Below, in pieces: positions 18,826 to 26,965 of a DNA stretch of 64,000 nt. The DNA lies in the NCBI RefSeq assembly GCF_010550675.1, contig NZ_JAAGOA010000001.1, positions 370,971 to 434,970 of the forward strand, written 5' to 3'. A model generated the notes under the pieces. The model was not told the origin of the DNA. It saw only the letters and a program-made list of their open reading frames with translations, and ran no database searches. Source of the DNA: Phytoactinopolyspora halotolerans (GTDB taxonomy: Bacteria > Actinomycetota > Actinomycetes > Jiangellales > Jiangellaceae). Numbering within the stretch: position 1 is the stretch's first letter; each line of letters begins with the position of its first letter. A program made the position numbers and the translations under genes.

Positions 18826-20739
18826 TCACTCGGGGTCGATCTGGTCGAGCGGGAGCCGCAAGACCAGGTCTCGCGGCAGCGGTGCGTTCGTGGTGGCGAG
18901 CAGCTGCATCTCGCGGTCGGACAGGCCGTGGCGATAGACCCGGACGTCGTCGACGGCGCCCTCGAGGTGCTGGACGCCGTCCATCCGGCGGCCGACGTAG
19001 AGGCCGTCGATGCCGAACTCTCGACCGATGGTCACCGAGCCCTCGGGTGCCGTGGCTGAGGCGACCCGTTCGCCGTCGATCCACAGTGAGAGCTCGCCGT
19101 CGGCGCGGCGCAGAGCGGCGTGGTGCCATGCGCCGTCGTCGTAGGCCTGGGGCGACGCCACCGACGCGCTGCCGTTCTCGGTGGTCATCAGCGCCCGGAT
19201 GCGGTTGTTGCCGGGTTCGGCGCGGATCCAGAACGACGGCTTGGAACTGCCGATGCCGTACGCCCAGATCAACACCTGAGAAGCGTCGCTGTCTCCGTAC
19301 CGGAACCAGGTACCGACGGAGAAGTCGCCGCCGCCGAGGTCGAGGGCGTCGGTGAACGGGATCTGGATGTGGTCGTCTTCGCCATCGAGCGCCAGGGCCT
19401 GACCGTGGCGGGGCGTCGCGCCGTCGGTGAGCCCGGCGTCGCCTCGCACGTAGGCGGTATGAGGGGTGGAGGTGCGGGTGAGGTCCGGCGTGGTGGGCCC
19501 TGGCTCGGGCGGCTCAGGGAAACCGGGAGGGTCGTCGTTGCCGGTGGCGAGGTAGGCCTCGTCGAACCGGGCGAAGCGGATCTCATCGTAGGGACTGGTT
19601 CCTTCGCCCGCCTCGTACAGCAGCCCGATCTCGTGATCCGGGAGAGAGACCAGGTCAGAGTAGGCGGCGGGTCCCCAGTGGATGATCTTCCCGTCGTTCC
19701 AGTGCTCCCAGGTCTGTCCCTCGTCGTAGGACGACCGGATCGACATGGCCTCCCGGGACGCGGGGTGTGCGGGTGCGGAGAACAGGATCCGGTCGTGCTC
19801 GTCGCCGGCATCGGTGGCGCGCTGTCGCAGCGTCGCGCCCTGCACGATCGGTGCGGACAGGTCCGGGATGGTCGCGAACCGGGCGTCGAAGGTCTCTCCG
19901 CCGTCGCTGCTGGTGGCGAAGGCCCGATTGCCGTGATCGGTGCCGTACTGATCGCGCGCCGCCGCGTAGACCGTGCCGTCGGTGAGCTCGACGACGCTGA
20001 CCTCCTGCGGGTTCACGGTGTTGTCGCCGATGCTGTCGACGGCGCCGAGTTCCCAGCTGAGCCCGCCGTCGTCGCTGTAGATGAGGTGAGCGCCGCGGGC
20101 GAAACCCTCGGGGCGATCGGATCCCCAGGTGTGGTTGGCGCCGGCGACCAGGCGCCCGGCGTGGTCACCCCGTTCCAGCTGAATGGCGTGGACCGGGCCG
20201 GTCGCGTAGAACTCCCAGTGGTCGAGTTTCACGTCCGGGGTGATGTCCTGCGGCTGCGACCAGGTGGCACCGTGGTCGTCGCTGTACGTGACGAACGGCC
20301 GCCGGTCCGTGGTGTCGCCGTTGGCGTTCCACGTACTCAGCAGCACGACACGTCCGGTCTCGTGGTCGACGACGGGGGCGGGGTTGCCCCTGGTGTCACC
20401 GGCGCCGTCGAGGACGATCTCGATCGGGCCCCACGTCTCGCCGCCGTCGTCGGAGCGACGCATGACGAGGTCGATGTCTCCATGGTCGCCGCAGTCGTCC
20501 ACCCGCCCCTCGGCGAAGGCGAGTAGCGCACCGTCGGCGGCCTCGACGATGGCCGGGATACGGAAGCAGGTGTAGCCGTGCGTGCCTCGCTCGAAGAGCG
20601 TCTGCTCCTTGAATAGCGGCTCGTCCTGCGGGTCCGCCGCGTGCGGGTGTGGTGCCTGCGTGCTGATGGCTGATCCGGCCTGCCCGATGGTCATCAGCAG
20701 GATCAGGCCGGCGCTTGCGATCCAACGAGCGCTCGTCAT
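18826..20739 (-). CDS. Secreted sialidase (GH33-like) with C-terminal LamG-type domain
   Basis: This 637-aa exported sialidase begins with a signal peptide (residues 1 to about 27, SAGLILLMTIGQAGSA). The FRIP motif (YTCFRIPAIVEAADG) and Asp boxes SDDGGETW, SDDHGATW, SDDGGLSW and SSDGGETF mark a six-bladed propeller. The likely nucleophile Tyr lies in GPAAYSDLVSL. After residue about 420 a concanavalin/LamG_3-like domain follows (GDGQ-like LALDGEDDHIQIP; GAWHHAALRRADGELSLWIDG), probably binding glycans. ATG 20739 is preceded by GGGAGG. It is the first gene of the operon and is expected to act outside the cell, releasing terminal sialic acid. Confidence 0.92.
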   Translation of the reverse strand: MTSARWIASAGLILLMTIGQAGSAISTQAPHPHAADPQDEPLFKEQTLFERGTHGYTCFRIPAIVEAADGALLAFAEGRVDDCGDHGDIDLVMRRSDDGGETWGPIEIVLDGAGDTRGNPAPVVDHETGRVVLLSTWNANGDTTDRRPFVTYSDDHGATWSQPQDITPDVKLDHWEFYATGPVHAIQLERGDHAGRLVAGANHTWGSDRPEGFARGAHLIYSDDGGLSWELGAVDSIGDNTVNPQEVSVVELTDGTVYAAARDQYGTDHGNRAFATSSDGGETFDARFATIPDLSAPIVQGATLRQRATDAGDEHDRILFSAPAHPASREAMSIRSSYDEGQTWEHWNDGKIIHWGPAAYSDLVSLPDHEIGLLYEAGEGTSPYDEIRFARFDEAYLATGNDDPPGFPEPPEPGPTTPDLTRTSTPHTAYVRGDAGLTDGATPRHGQALALDGEDDHIQIPFTDALDLGGGDFSVGTWFRYGDSDASQVLIWAYGIGSSKPSFWIRAEPGNNRIRALMTTENGSASVASPQAYDDGAWHHAALRRADGELSLWIDGERVASATAPEGSVTIGREFGIDGLYVGRRMDGVQHLEGAVDDVRVYRHGLSDREMQLLATTNAPLPRDLVLRLPLDQIDPE

Positions 20740-20800
20740 GTCGAATGGCCTCCCGGTCACAACGTCGTTGAGGTGGACCGAACGCTTCCCCGTTGACCGC

Positions 20801-20831
20801 CTATCAGATATCTGATAGGAGTGATTGTCAA
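20801..20831 (-). promoter_or_regulatory. Promoter and operator of the sialidase operon
   Basis: On the minus strand a perfect -35 TTGACA (20831-20826) is followed after exactly 17 bp by TCTGAT (20808-20803) as -10. The perfect 18-bp palindrome CTATCAGATATCTGATAG (20801-20818) covers the -10 and half the spacer. A protein bound there would block RNA polymerase. The operon-encoded FadR-type regulator is the obvious candidate. The sialidase ATG lies 61 bp downstream of the palindrome. Confidence 0.8.
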
Positions 20832-20937
20832 GAGTTTTCGCAGACGTGTTCATCCGCCGGTACGGAACGTCCGGTGGCCGGACGGTCCTGTGCGGGCGGC
20901 GCCCGGAAATCGTTGACAGACGGCGAGGGCAGTGCAT

Positions 20938-21921
20938 ATGCGACCGATGAGGGCCGAGCAGATCGGCGGCGTATGGGGAACCCTGCTGCTTCCGTTAGCC
21001 GCGGACGAGTCGATCGACTGGCTTCGGCTGGACACGCAGCTCACGGCATTGATCAGCGGTGGCGTTCAGGGCGTGTACGCACACGGCACCGCGGGTGAGT
21101 TTCACACCATCGGCGAACCGGAGTTCGACCGCGTGAATGAGCTGCTCGCGGAGCGCTGCACGCGGGCGGGCGTTCCGTATCAGATCGGTGCCGGCCATCC
21201 CAGTGCACAGACGTGCCTGGACCGGGTCCGGCGAGCGCGCGAGCTGGCGCCCGGAGCGATCCAGGTCATCCTTCCTGACTGGCTCCCGCTCTCCGATGCC
21301 GAATGCACGGCGTTTCTGCGGCGAGTGGCCGCGGTCGCCGAGCCGGTCCCGATCGTGTTGTACAACCCGCCGCACGCCAAGACCCAGGTTTCGCCCGAAC
21401 TGCTGGGGCGCCTGCTCGATCGGATACCCGCTCTCGTCGGGGTCAAGATGGCCGGTGGCGACGGTGCCTGGTACGCGCGGATACGCCGACACGCGCCGCG
21501 GTGTTCGGTGTTCGTCGCAGGCCATCGCCTCGCCACTGGGTTGGCGAACGGCGCACACGGAAGCTACTCGAACATCGCGGCCATGACACCCGCCGGCGCC
21601 GTGGAATGGTATGGCCTGATGGGCCGCGATATGCCTGCCGCTCTCGATCTGGAGCGACGGATCGGTGTCCTGTTCAGCCGGCATGTCGCACCGTTGCAGG
21701 CGCGTGGCCTGTCCAACCCGGCCCTGGACAAGTTCCTGGCGGCCGTCGGAGGCTGGACCGACACCGGTCTACGGGTCAGGTGGCCGTATGCGAGCGTGCC
21801 GCCGGACTCCGTCGAGGCGGCCCGTCGCGATGCGCGAGACCTGGTGCCGGAGCTGTTCACCGCGCCGCCGGCACAGGATGCGGCGCCTCCGGGCCGGTGT
21901 AGCGGGCCGCCGGGCGGATGA
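20938..21921 (+). CDS. Class I aldolase/dehydratase of the DHDPS family, divergent from the sialidase operon
   Basis: This 327-aa TIM-barrel protein has Schiff-base Lys170 in LVGVKMAGG, Tyr142 in LYNPP and a GTAGEF loop near residue 50. Its sequence is clearly distinct from the nanA-like gene at 7957-8841, and its substrate (a 2-keto-3-deoxy acid or related compound) cannot be named. ATG 20938 is chosen. A TTGACA at 20913-20918 with an AT-rich -10 near 20937 would place the transcript start near the in-frame ATG at 20947, giving a possible leaderless start (MRAEQIGGVW). Shared control with the sialidase operon is likely from the divergent layout. The last 65 bp overlap the convergent citrate synthase. 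Confidence 0.82.
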   Translation: MRPMRAEQIGGVWGTLLLPLAADESIDWLRLDTQLTALISGGVQGVYAHGTAGEFHTIGEPEFDRVNELLAERCTRAGVPYQIGAGHPSAQTCLDRVRRARELAPGAIQVILPDWLPLSDAECTAFLRRVAAVAEPVPIVLYNPPHAKTQVSPELLGRLLDRIPALVGVKMAGGDGAWYARIRRHAPRCSVFVAGHRLATGLANGAHGSYSNIAAMTPAGAVEWYGLMGRDMPAALDLERRIGVLFSRHVAPLQARGLSNPALDKFLAAVGGWTDTGLRVRWPYASVPPDSVEAARRDARDLVPELFTAPPAQDAAPPGRCSGPPGG

Positions 21922-23017
21922 TCTTGCCGCGCGTGGCTTCCTCCAGGATGTTCGCACACCAGCCGACGGTACGGCTGACCGCGAAGGTCGGAGTGAACAT
22001 CGATCGCGGAATGCCGCAGCGCTCCATCACCACACCCGCGTAGAACTCCACGTTCGCATACAGCTCCCGGCCCGGCTTCAGCTCGGCGAGGATCTCGACG
22101 ACGCGCCGCTCCACTTCTACGGCGAATTCCGCCAGCTCACCACCGAGGCCGAGAGCGGTCTCGCGGAGCATCCGGGCCCGCGGGTCCTCGGTGCGATAGA
22201 CGGCGTGGCCGAATCCCATGATCCGGTCACCGGACTCGACACGTGGGCGCACCCAGGAATCGATGCGGTCGCGGCTCCCGATGGCGTCGATGCTCTCCAG
22301 CGCTCGATCCGGGGCACCGCCGTGCAGTGGCCCCGCGAAGGCTCCGAGTGCGGCGACGACGGCGGCGGGGAGATCGGCGCCGGAGGACGCCACCACGCGG
22401 GCGGTAAAGGTCGACGCGTTGAATCCATGGTCCACCGTGGCGATGAGATAGCGCTCGATCGCGGCTGCGTGCTCCGGCGGCGGCTCCTCCCCGGTGACCA
22501 TGTAGAGCCAGTTCGCGGCGGTGCCGAGGTCCGCGCGTGGCGCCAGTGGCTCCGCGCCGGTGCGGAGACGGTATAGGGCGGCGAGCACGGTCGGCACCAC
22601 CGCGCAGACGGACGTCGCGTCGCGTCGGCGGTCGACCGGATCGAGGTCCCACAGCGGCCTCATGTCCCGCGCTGCGGCGAGATGCGACAGAGCGGCGCGC
22701 AGCCCCGTCAGCGGAGTGAATCGGACGCCGGCGCGGGCGATGGCCGGAAGCACGGCCTGCAGTTCTCCGGGTAAGGGCCGCATGGCTGCGACGTCGGTAG
22801 CGAACCGGGCCCGTTCATCCGGATCGGGTAGCCGGCCCTCCAGAAACAGAAACCAGACGTCTTCGAACGTACGGCTCTGCGCGAGATCGATGGCCGAGTA
22901 CTGCCGGTAGTGGAAGAAGCCTTCCTGGCCTCGGACGTCGCCGATCTCCGTCGCTGTCACCGCGACGTTGCGCAGTCCGGCCGGCACATCGATCAGCTCG
23001 TCGTGCTGAGTTGGCAT
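21857..23017 (-). CDS. Citrate synthase family protein (citrate/2-methylcitrate synthase type)
   Basis: This 386-aa enzyme condenses acetyl- or propionyl-CoA with oxaloacetate. Catalytic His residues are in GPLHGGAPD and GFGHAVYRTEDPRA, and the substrate-binding arginines in FAVSRTVGW. The position of the catalytic Asp of classical enzymes (NVDFYSG) reads NVEFYAG here, a Glu replacement shared with some short actinobacterial homologues as far as I recall. ATG 23017 follows GGGAGGGG. It is divergent from a second, HTH-bearing citrate synthase. Activity on citrate versus methylcitrate cannot be decided from sequence. Confidence 0.88.
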   Translation of the reverse strand: MPTQHDELIDVPAGLRNVAVTATEIGDVRGQEGFFHYRQYSAIDLAQSRTFEDVWFLFLEGRLPDPDERARFATDVAAMRPLPGELQAVLPAIARAGVRFTPLTGLRAALSHLAAARDMRPLWDLDPVDRRRDATSVCAVVPTVLAALYRLRTGAEPLAPRADLGTAANWLYMVTGEEPPPEHAAAIERYLIATVDHGFNASTFTARVVASSGADLPAAVVAALGAFAGPLHGGAPDRALESIDAIGSRDRIDSWVRPRVESGDRIMGFGHAVYRTEDPRARMLRETALGLGGELAEFAVEVERRVVEILAELKPGRELYANVEFYAGVVMERCGIPRSMFTPTFAVSRTVGWCANILEEATRGKIIRPAARYTGPEAPHPVPAAR

Positions 23018-23061
23018 GTCGCACCCCTCCCTCTCTGCCGCTACTGTTGATGAGCCATCAA

Positions 23062-23073
23062 GTTGACGTCAAC
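23062..23073. promoter_or_regulatory. 12-bp palindrome between divergent citrate synthase genes
   Basis: GTTGACGTCAAC is a perfect palindrome in the 93-bp intergenic region, with further GTTGA/TCAAT half-sites on both sides. It lies about 45 bp from one start and 37 bp from the other. The neighbouring citrate synthase carries an N-terminal HTH domain and could bind here. That link is inference. Confidence 0.5.
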
Positions 23074-23110
23074 GTTGATCCAGTCAATGTGTGGGACGAA
23101 AGAGCAGGCC

Positions 23111-24397
23111 ATGGCGGCAGAAGGAGACGAGCGTTATCTGACGACGGCAGAGGTTGCACGCCGGTTGGGGATCAAGCAGGAGACCGTGTACGCCTACGTG
23201 AGCCGGGGAGTGCTGCACAGCGTGCGATCGACCGGACGCCGCGGGAGTCTGTTCCCGGTGTCCGAGGTCGACAGGTTGGCGGAGCGTGGCCGCGAGGCCC
23301 GTCCGCCGTCCGGCGCGGTGGAACGGATCCGGACCGCAGTGACGCTGATCGAGGAGGACGAACTCTTCTACCGCGGTCATCCGGTGACGGAACTGGCGGC
23401 GATGAGGTCATTCGCATGGGTCGCCGACCTGCTATGGACAACAGGCAATCTGGCCGTGCCGTGGTCCTGGCCCGAGCTGCTCGAGTCGACGGGAGACCGG
23501 GTCGATGTCGCCCGGGCGGCGATCGAGCCGTTGCCGGAGTCCGCACGGTTGACCGATCGACTCCGCGTGATCATCGCCGTCCTGGGTGCCATGGACCCTC
23601 TCCGCTTCGACCTCTCGCCTGAGCGCGTGATGCGCGCGGCCGGCACGGCGGTCGGCGTCATGGTGGAGGCAGTGGCGCCAAGACCGGGCAGCACGCCTGG
23701 CCGGGCGGCGCGTCCGGGTGACGAACCCAGGCTAGAAGGCCCGGCCCACGACGACGGTCTGGGGGCACGGCTCTGGCCGGCGCTGACAACGCGGCCGCAG
23801 CCGCCGGGTCTCCTCGAGTCGGTGCTGATCCTGATGGCCGACCACGGCCTCGCCGCCTCCACCGTCGCGGCGCGCGTCGCGGCCAGTGCGCGTGCGCACC
23901 CCTACGCCGTGATCTCGGCGGGACTCGGTGCTGTCGACGCACAGCATCATGGGGCGGCCAGCGGAGCGGCGTACCGGTTCCTCGCCGACGCGATGGACGA
24001 CCCGATCGGCGCACTGAGCGAACGACTCCGTGCCGGCGACGGTGTTCCTGGATTCGGACACCGTGTGTATCAGGAGCGGGATCCGAGGGCCGGACTGCTG
24101 TTCACGCGATTGCGCACTTATGCCGAGGCCGAGCAGGCACTCGAAGCCGTGGACGCGCTCGTGGTCGAGTTGAGCCGGGGCGGCGCGTGGCCGCCGAACG
24201 TGGACCTGGCGCTCGCGGCGATGATGCACGCATTCGACATGCGGCCGGACGCCGGGGAGGCGGTCTTCGCCGTTGCGCGCACCGTCGGCTGGATCGCCCA
24301 CGCCTTGGAGGAGTATCGCGAGCCGGCCATGCGTTTCCGGCCGCTCGGGTTCTACACCGGTATGAGAGGGGATCTCACGCCTGAAGCTCTACGGTGA
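23111..24397 (+). CDS. Citrate synthase homologue with N-terminal HTH DNA-binding domain
   Basis: This 428-aa fusion has an excisionase/MerR-like HTH (residues about 8-60; YLTTAEVARRLGIKQETVYAYVSRGVLHSV is the recognisable region) and a citrate synthase fold. Catalytic motifs are DAQHHGAASG, GFGHRVYQERDPRAG, PNVDLALAAM (Asp retained) and FAVARTVGW. Such HTH-citrate synthases are known as a family in actinobacteria, but their role as enzyme, regulator or both is unsettled. ATG 23111 is chosen; an upstream frame to 23063 crosses the palindrome. Divergence from a second citrate synthase suggests they form a hetero-complex or regulate each other. Confidence 0.85.
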   Translation: MAAEGDERYLTTAEVARRLGIKQETVYAYVSRGVLHSVRSTGRRGSLFPVSEVDRLAERGREARPPSGAVERIRTAVTLIEEDELFYRGHPVTELAAMRSFAWVADLLWTTGNLAVPWSWPELLESTGDRVDVARAAIEPLPESARLTDRLRVIIAVLGAMDPLRFDLSPERVMRAAGTAVGVMVEAVAPRPGSTPGRAARPGDEPRLEGPAHDDGLGARLWPALTTRPQPPGLLESVLILMADHGLAASTVAARVAASARAHPYAVISAGLGAVDAQHHGAASGAAYRFLADAMDDPIGALSERLRAGDGVPGFGHRVYQERDPRAGLLFTRLRTYAEAEQALEAVDALVVELSRGGAWPPNVDLALAAMMHAFDMRPDAGEAVFAVARTVGWIAHALEEYREPAMRFRPLGFYTGMRGDLTPEALR

Positions 24398-24460
24398 GCG
24401 GTCCGAACTCGCAGCCGAACCGCAGCGGATCATCGACGACGCCCGGCGGCTGAGCGCACG

Positions 24461-25705
24461 CTAGGGGTTCCGGCCATACACCTTGACGTCGGTCCACACC
24501 AATCGGTGATCGGAGCTCGGGAACGGGTAGGTTCCCACCAGCCGGAACAGCGGGTCGTCGCTGACCGGCCAGAACACGCCCGAGTCGGCGATGCGTAGGT
24601 TCTTGCTCGGCAGCACGTAGTCGACTCGCACGTTGCCGGGTGCCGTGTCGGCGAAGTCCGCGGTGTCGTAGCGCGGGTCGCCGATGTGGTCGAGGTTGGC
24701 ACCGCCCTGTAGCTCGGACTGCTCGACGGCTCCGTCGCTGTCCGGCGTGTCCGTGCTGTTCACCCGCGGGTGCTCCAGCACTTGCTGCGCCGAGCCGGGG
24801 ATGCTGTCGCCATCGTGCGGATCCGAGTTCAGGTCCCCGGCGATCACGAACGACGCCCCAGGTTCCAGGCCGCCGGTGTGCCCCTCGTCGTCGTAGATGT
24901 AGTCCGACCTGTGCCCGGGCGATACGTAGTCTGCCCAGAACCGGATCTCGTCGTGGTTGCGGGTACCGTTGCGGTCCTCGGCACCGTCGAACACCGGCGG
25001 TGTGGGGTGGCTGGCCAGCAGGTGGACGACCTTGCCGCGTATGTTGACCGGCACGTCCCAGTGGCTCTTCGACGACAGCGGGAAGATGTCGAGGACGTCA
25101 TCGGAGTACCAGTCGCCCGGCTCGGGCGTTTCCGGGTCGTCGGGAAGCAACGCGCCGGGCATGTCCTTCCACCGGAAGTTCTGGAAGGTCCGGATCTCCG
25201 ACTCGACGATCGGATACTTCGAGTAGACGACCATGCCGTACTGCCCCGGAAACTCGCCGAAGCCCAACGCGTCGTCCGGCCCGCCGACGGATCCGTCGTG
25301 GTTCAGGTCGAAGCCGGAGGGGATGCCGGTGTTCGACGGCGCGGTGAAGTGGTAAGGGTAAGTGATCGGATCGGCGCCGTTCTGCGACACGGACAGGTAG
25401 TTGTCCGCGAAGAGCTGCGCTGCTGTGCCGGCGTCGTCGTAGTCGAACTCGTTGATCAGCAGAACGTCCGGATCGGTGCGCTGGATGATCTCCGCGACGG
25501 CTTGCGCCTGAGGGTTGTCCGGCGTGGACAGGTCGGTGATGAGCCGGCCTTCGTCCGCACGGTTGAGCGAGGCGTTGAACGTCGCGAACCGGACCGGATC
25601 CGGCCGCCCGGTCGCAGACGGATCGGCGGGAGCCGCCGCACCGTGCGGAACCAGCAGGGCCGCGGCCGCGAGGCCCGGGGCCAACACGCCCAGTAGTTTC
25701 ACCAT
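24461..25705 (-). CDS. Secreted endonuclease/exonuclease/phosphatase-fold protein
   Basis: This 414-aa protein starts at ATG 25705 after GGAGGGG. A signal peptide covers residues 1 to about 25 (VLAPGLAAAALLVPHGAAA). The EEP/DNase I-like fold is shown by RFATFNASLNR near residue 40, NEFDYDD near 86, VIAGDLNSDP near 289 and the final SSDHRLVWTDV motif (Asp-His pair). The family includes extracellular nucleases and phosphodiesterases, and phosphate or nucleic-acid scavenging outside the cell is plausible. The precise substrate is not readable from sequence. Confidence 0.87.
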   Translation of the reverse strand: MVKLLGVLAPGLAAAALLVPHGAAAPADPSATGRPDPVRFATFNASLNRADEGRLITDLSTPDNPQAQAVAEIIQRTDPDVLLINEFDYDDAGTAAQLFADNYLSVSQNGADPITYPYHFTAPSNTGIPSGFDLNHDGSVGGPDDALGFGEFPGQYGMVVYSKYPIVESEIRTFQNFRWKDMPGALLPDDPETPEPGDWYSDDVLDIFPLSSKSHWDVPVNIRGKVVHLLASHPTPPVFDGAEDRNGTRNHDEIRFWADYVSPGHRSDYIYDDEGHTGGLEPGASFVIAGDLNSDPHDGDSIPGSAQQVLEHPRVNSTDTPDSDGAVEQSELQGGANLDHIGDPRYDTADFADTAPGNVRVDYVLPSKNLRIADSGVFWPVSDDPLFRLVGTYPFPSSDHRLVWTDVKVYGRNP

Positions 25706-25865
25706 CGTCCCCTCCAGGTCGAGCGCAGTGCGCCGATGGTCCAGCTATACGCGTGGAGTGTGACGCCCCGGTGTACCGGGCGCAAGTACCTGTCGACATC
25801 GACGTGAAGCGCATCCCGGCCGCGGGGCGCCGGACCAGATCGCACATGTGCCGAAGACGGGTGCG

Positions 25866-26774
25866 TCAACGGGCGCCGGACACGACCGTTACCCGAGTCC
25901 GGCGGCGGGATCGGGAGATGGCGACGCCGGCGAGGCAGAGTAGACCACCGGCCAAGGTCAGCCACCCAGGTACCTCGCGCAGCGCGATCCACGACATCAG
26001 GACGACGAGTGCGGGCACGGCGTAGGTGGTGGCACCCATCCGGCCGGCGGTGGTGCGCGCCAGCGCATACGCCCACGTCGTGAACGCGATCGCGGTCGGG
26101 AATACCCCGAGGTAGACCATGTTCGCCGTCGCCGACCATGAGGCATCACCGAATTCGCCGGCGAGTTGGCCCGCGAACGGCAGGCACGCTATCGCGCCGA
26201 TCACGCAACCGAACGTGGTGACCTGCAGGGCGGAGGCATGCCGGAGGGCGGGCTTCTGGCTGACGGCGCCTGCCGCGTAGGTGGCCGCAGCCAGCAGGCA
26301 CAACAGCACACCCGTCACGGACGCACCGCCATCGTCGCTCATCGACACGCCGACGACCGCGGCACCCGTGAACGAGACCACCATCCCGGCGAGTAGCCGC
26401 GGCGGAAAGCCCTCCTTGAGCAGCCAGCCGCCCAGAAGCGCGATGAGGATGGGGCCGATATTCACCACCAGCGCCGCCGTGCCGGCGTCGACCGATTGCT
26501 CGCCGGCGTTCAACGCGACCATGTAGATCCCGAACCAGAGCACTCCACAGGCTGCGATCCCCGGCCACGCGGCGCGCGGCGGCCAACCGTGGCCGCGGAC
26601 CAGGAGGATCACGCCGAGGGCGACCGATCCTGCCGACAACCGGCCCAGCGCGAGCGCTCCGGGCGAGTACTCCGAGCCTGCGCTGCGGATCGACACGAAC
26701 GCGGAGGCCCACAGCAGTACCGTGACACCGGCTGCCAGCAGGCTCCGATGATCGTACTCCGTGCGCGACGTCAC
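25866..26774 (-). CDS. EamA/DMT-family transporter (RhaT-like exporter)
   Basis: This 302-aa membrane protein has about ten transmembrane helices arranged as two EamA repeats (for example ILIALLGGWLLKEGFPPRLLAGMVV in repeat 1, VLMSWIALREVPGWLTLAGGLLCLAGV in repeat 2). These transporters usually export amino acids or metabolites. The GTG at 26774 gives a normal N-terminus just before helix 1. A longer reading to 26924 adds a basic non-membrane tail and is less likely, although no clear ribosome-binding site decides it. Confidence 0.85.
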   Translation of the reverse strand: MTSRTEYDHRSLLAAGVTVLLWASAFVSIRSAGSEYSPGALALGRLSAGSVALGVILLVRGHGWPPRAAWPGIAACGVLWFGIYMVALNAGEQSVDAGTAALVVNIGPILIALLGGWLLKEGFPPRLLAGMVVSFTGAAVVGVSMSDDGGASVTGVLLCLLAAATYAAGAVSQKPALRHASALQVTTFGCVIGAIACLPFAGQLAGEFGDASWSATANMVYLGVFPTAIAFTTWAYALARTTAGRMGATTYAVPALVVLMSWIALREVPGWLTLAGGLLCLAGVAISRSRRRTRVTVVSGAR

Positions 26775-26965
26775 CCGCGCAACGTAGCTCACCGCGACGC
26801 TGGACACGAGCGGCTTTCGGACGACGAATTCTCGATGAGATCGTCGCAGCGCGTTCGATAGGGGTCGACGACGGCGGAGCGATCGCGCCTGAGGCGTCAG
26901 CGACGTGAGCCGGGCGGCCCGCACCGTCCCGGCGTGGACCTGCGGACCGTGGGTACCAGAAGATC

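Noticed and set aside
24398..24463. Coding-like tail after the HTH-citrate synthase that reads LYGERSELAAEPQRIIDDARRLSAR in another frame
   Set aside because: It could be a gene remnant or the result of a frameshift. There is no start, no ribosome-binding site and no recognised family, so it is not annotated.
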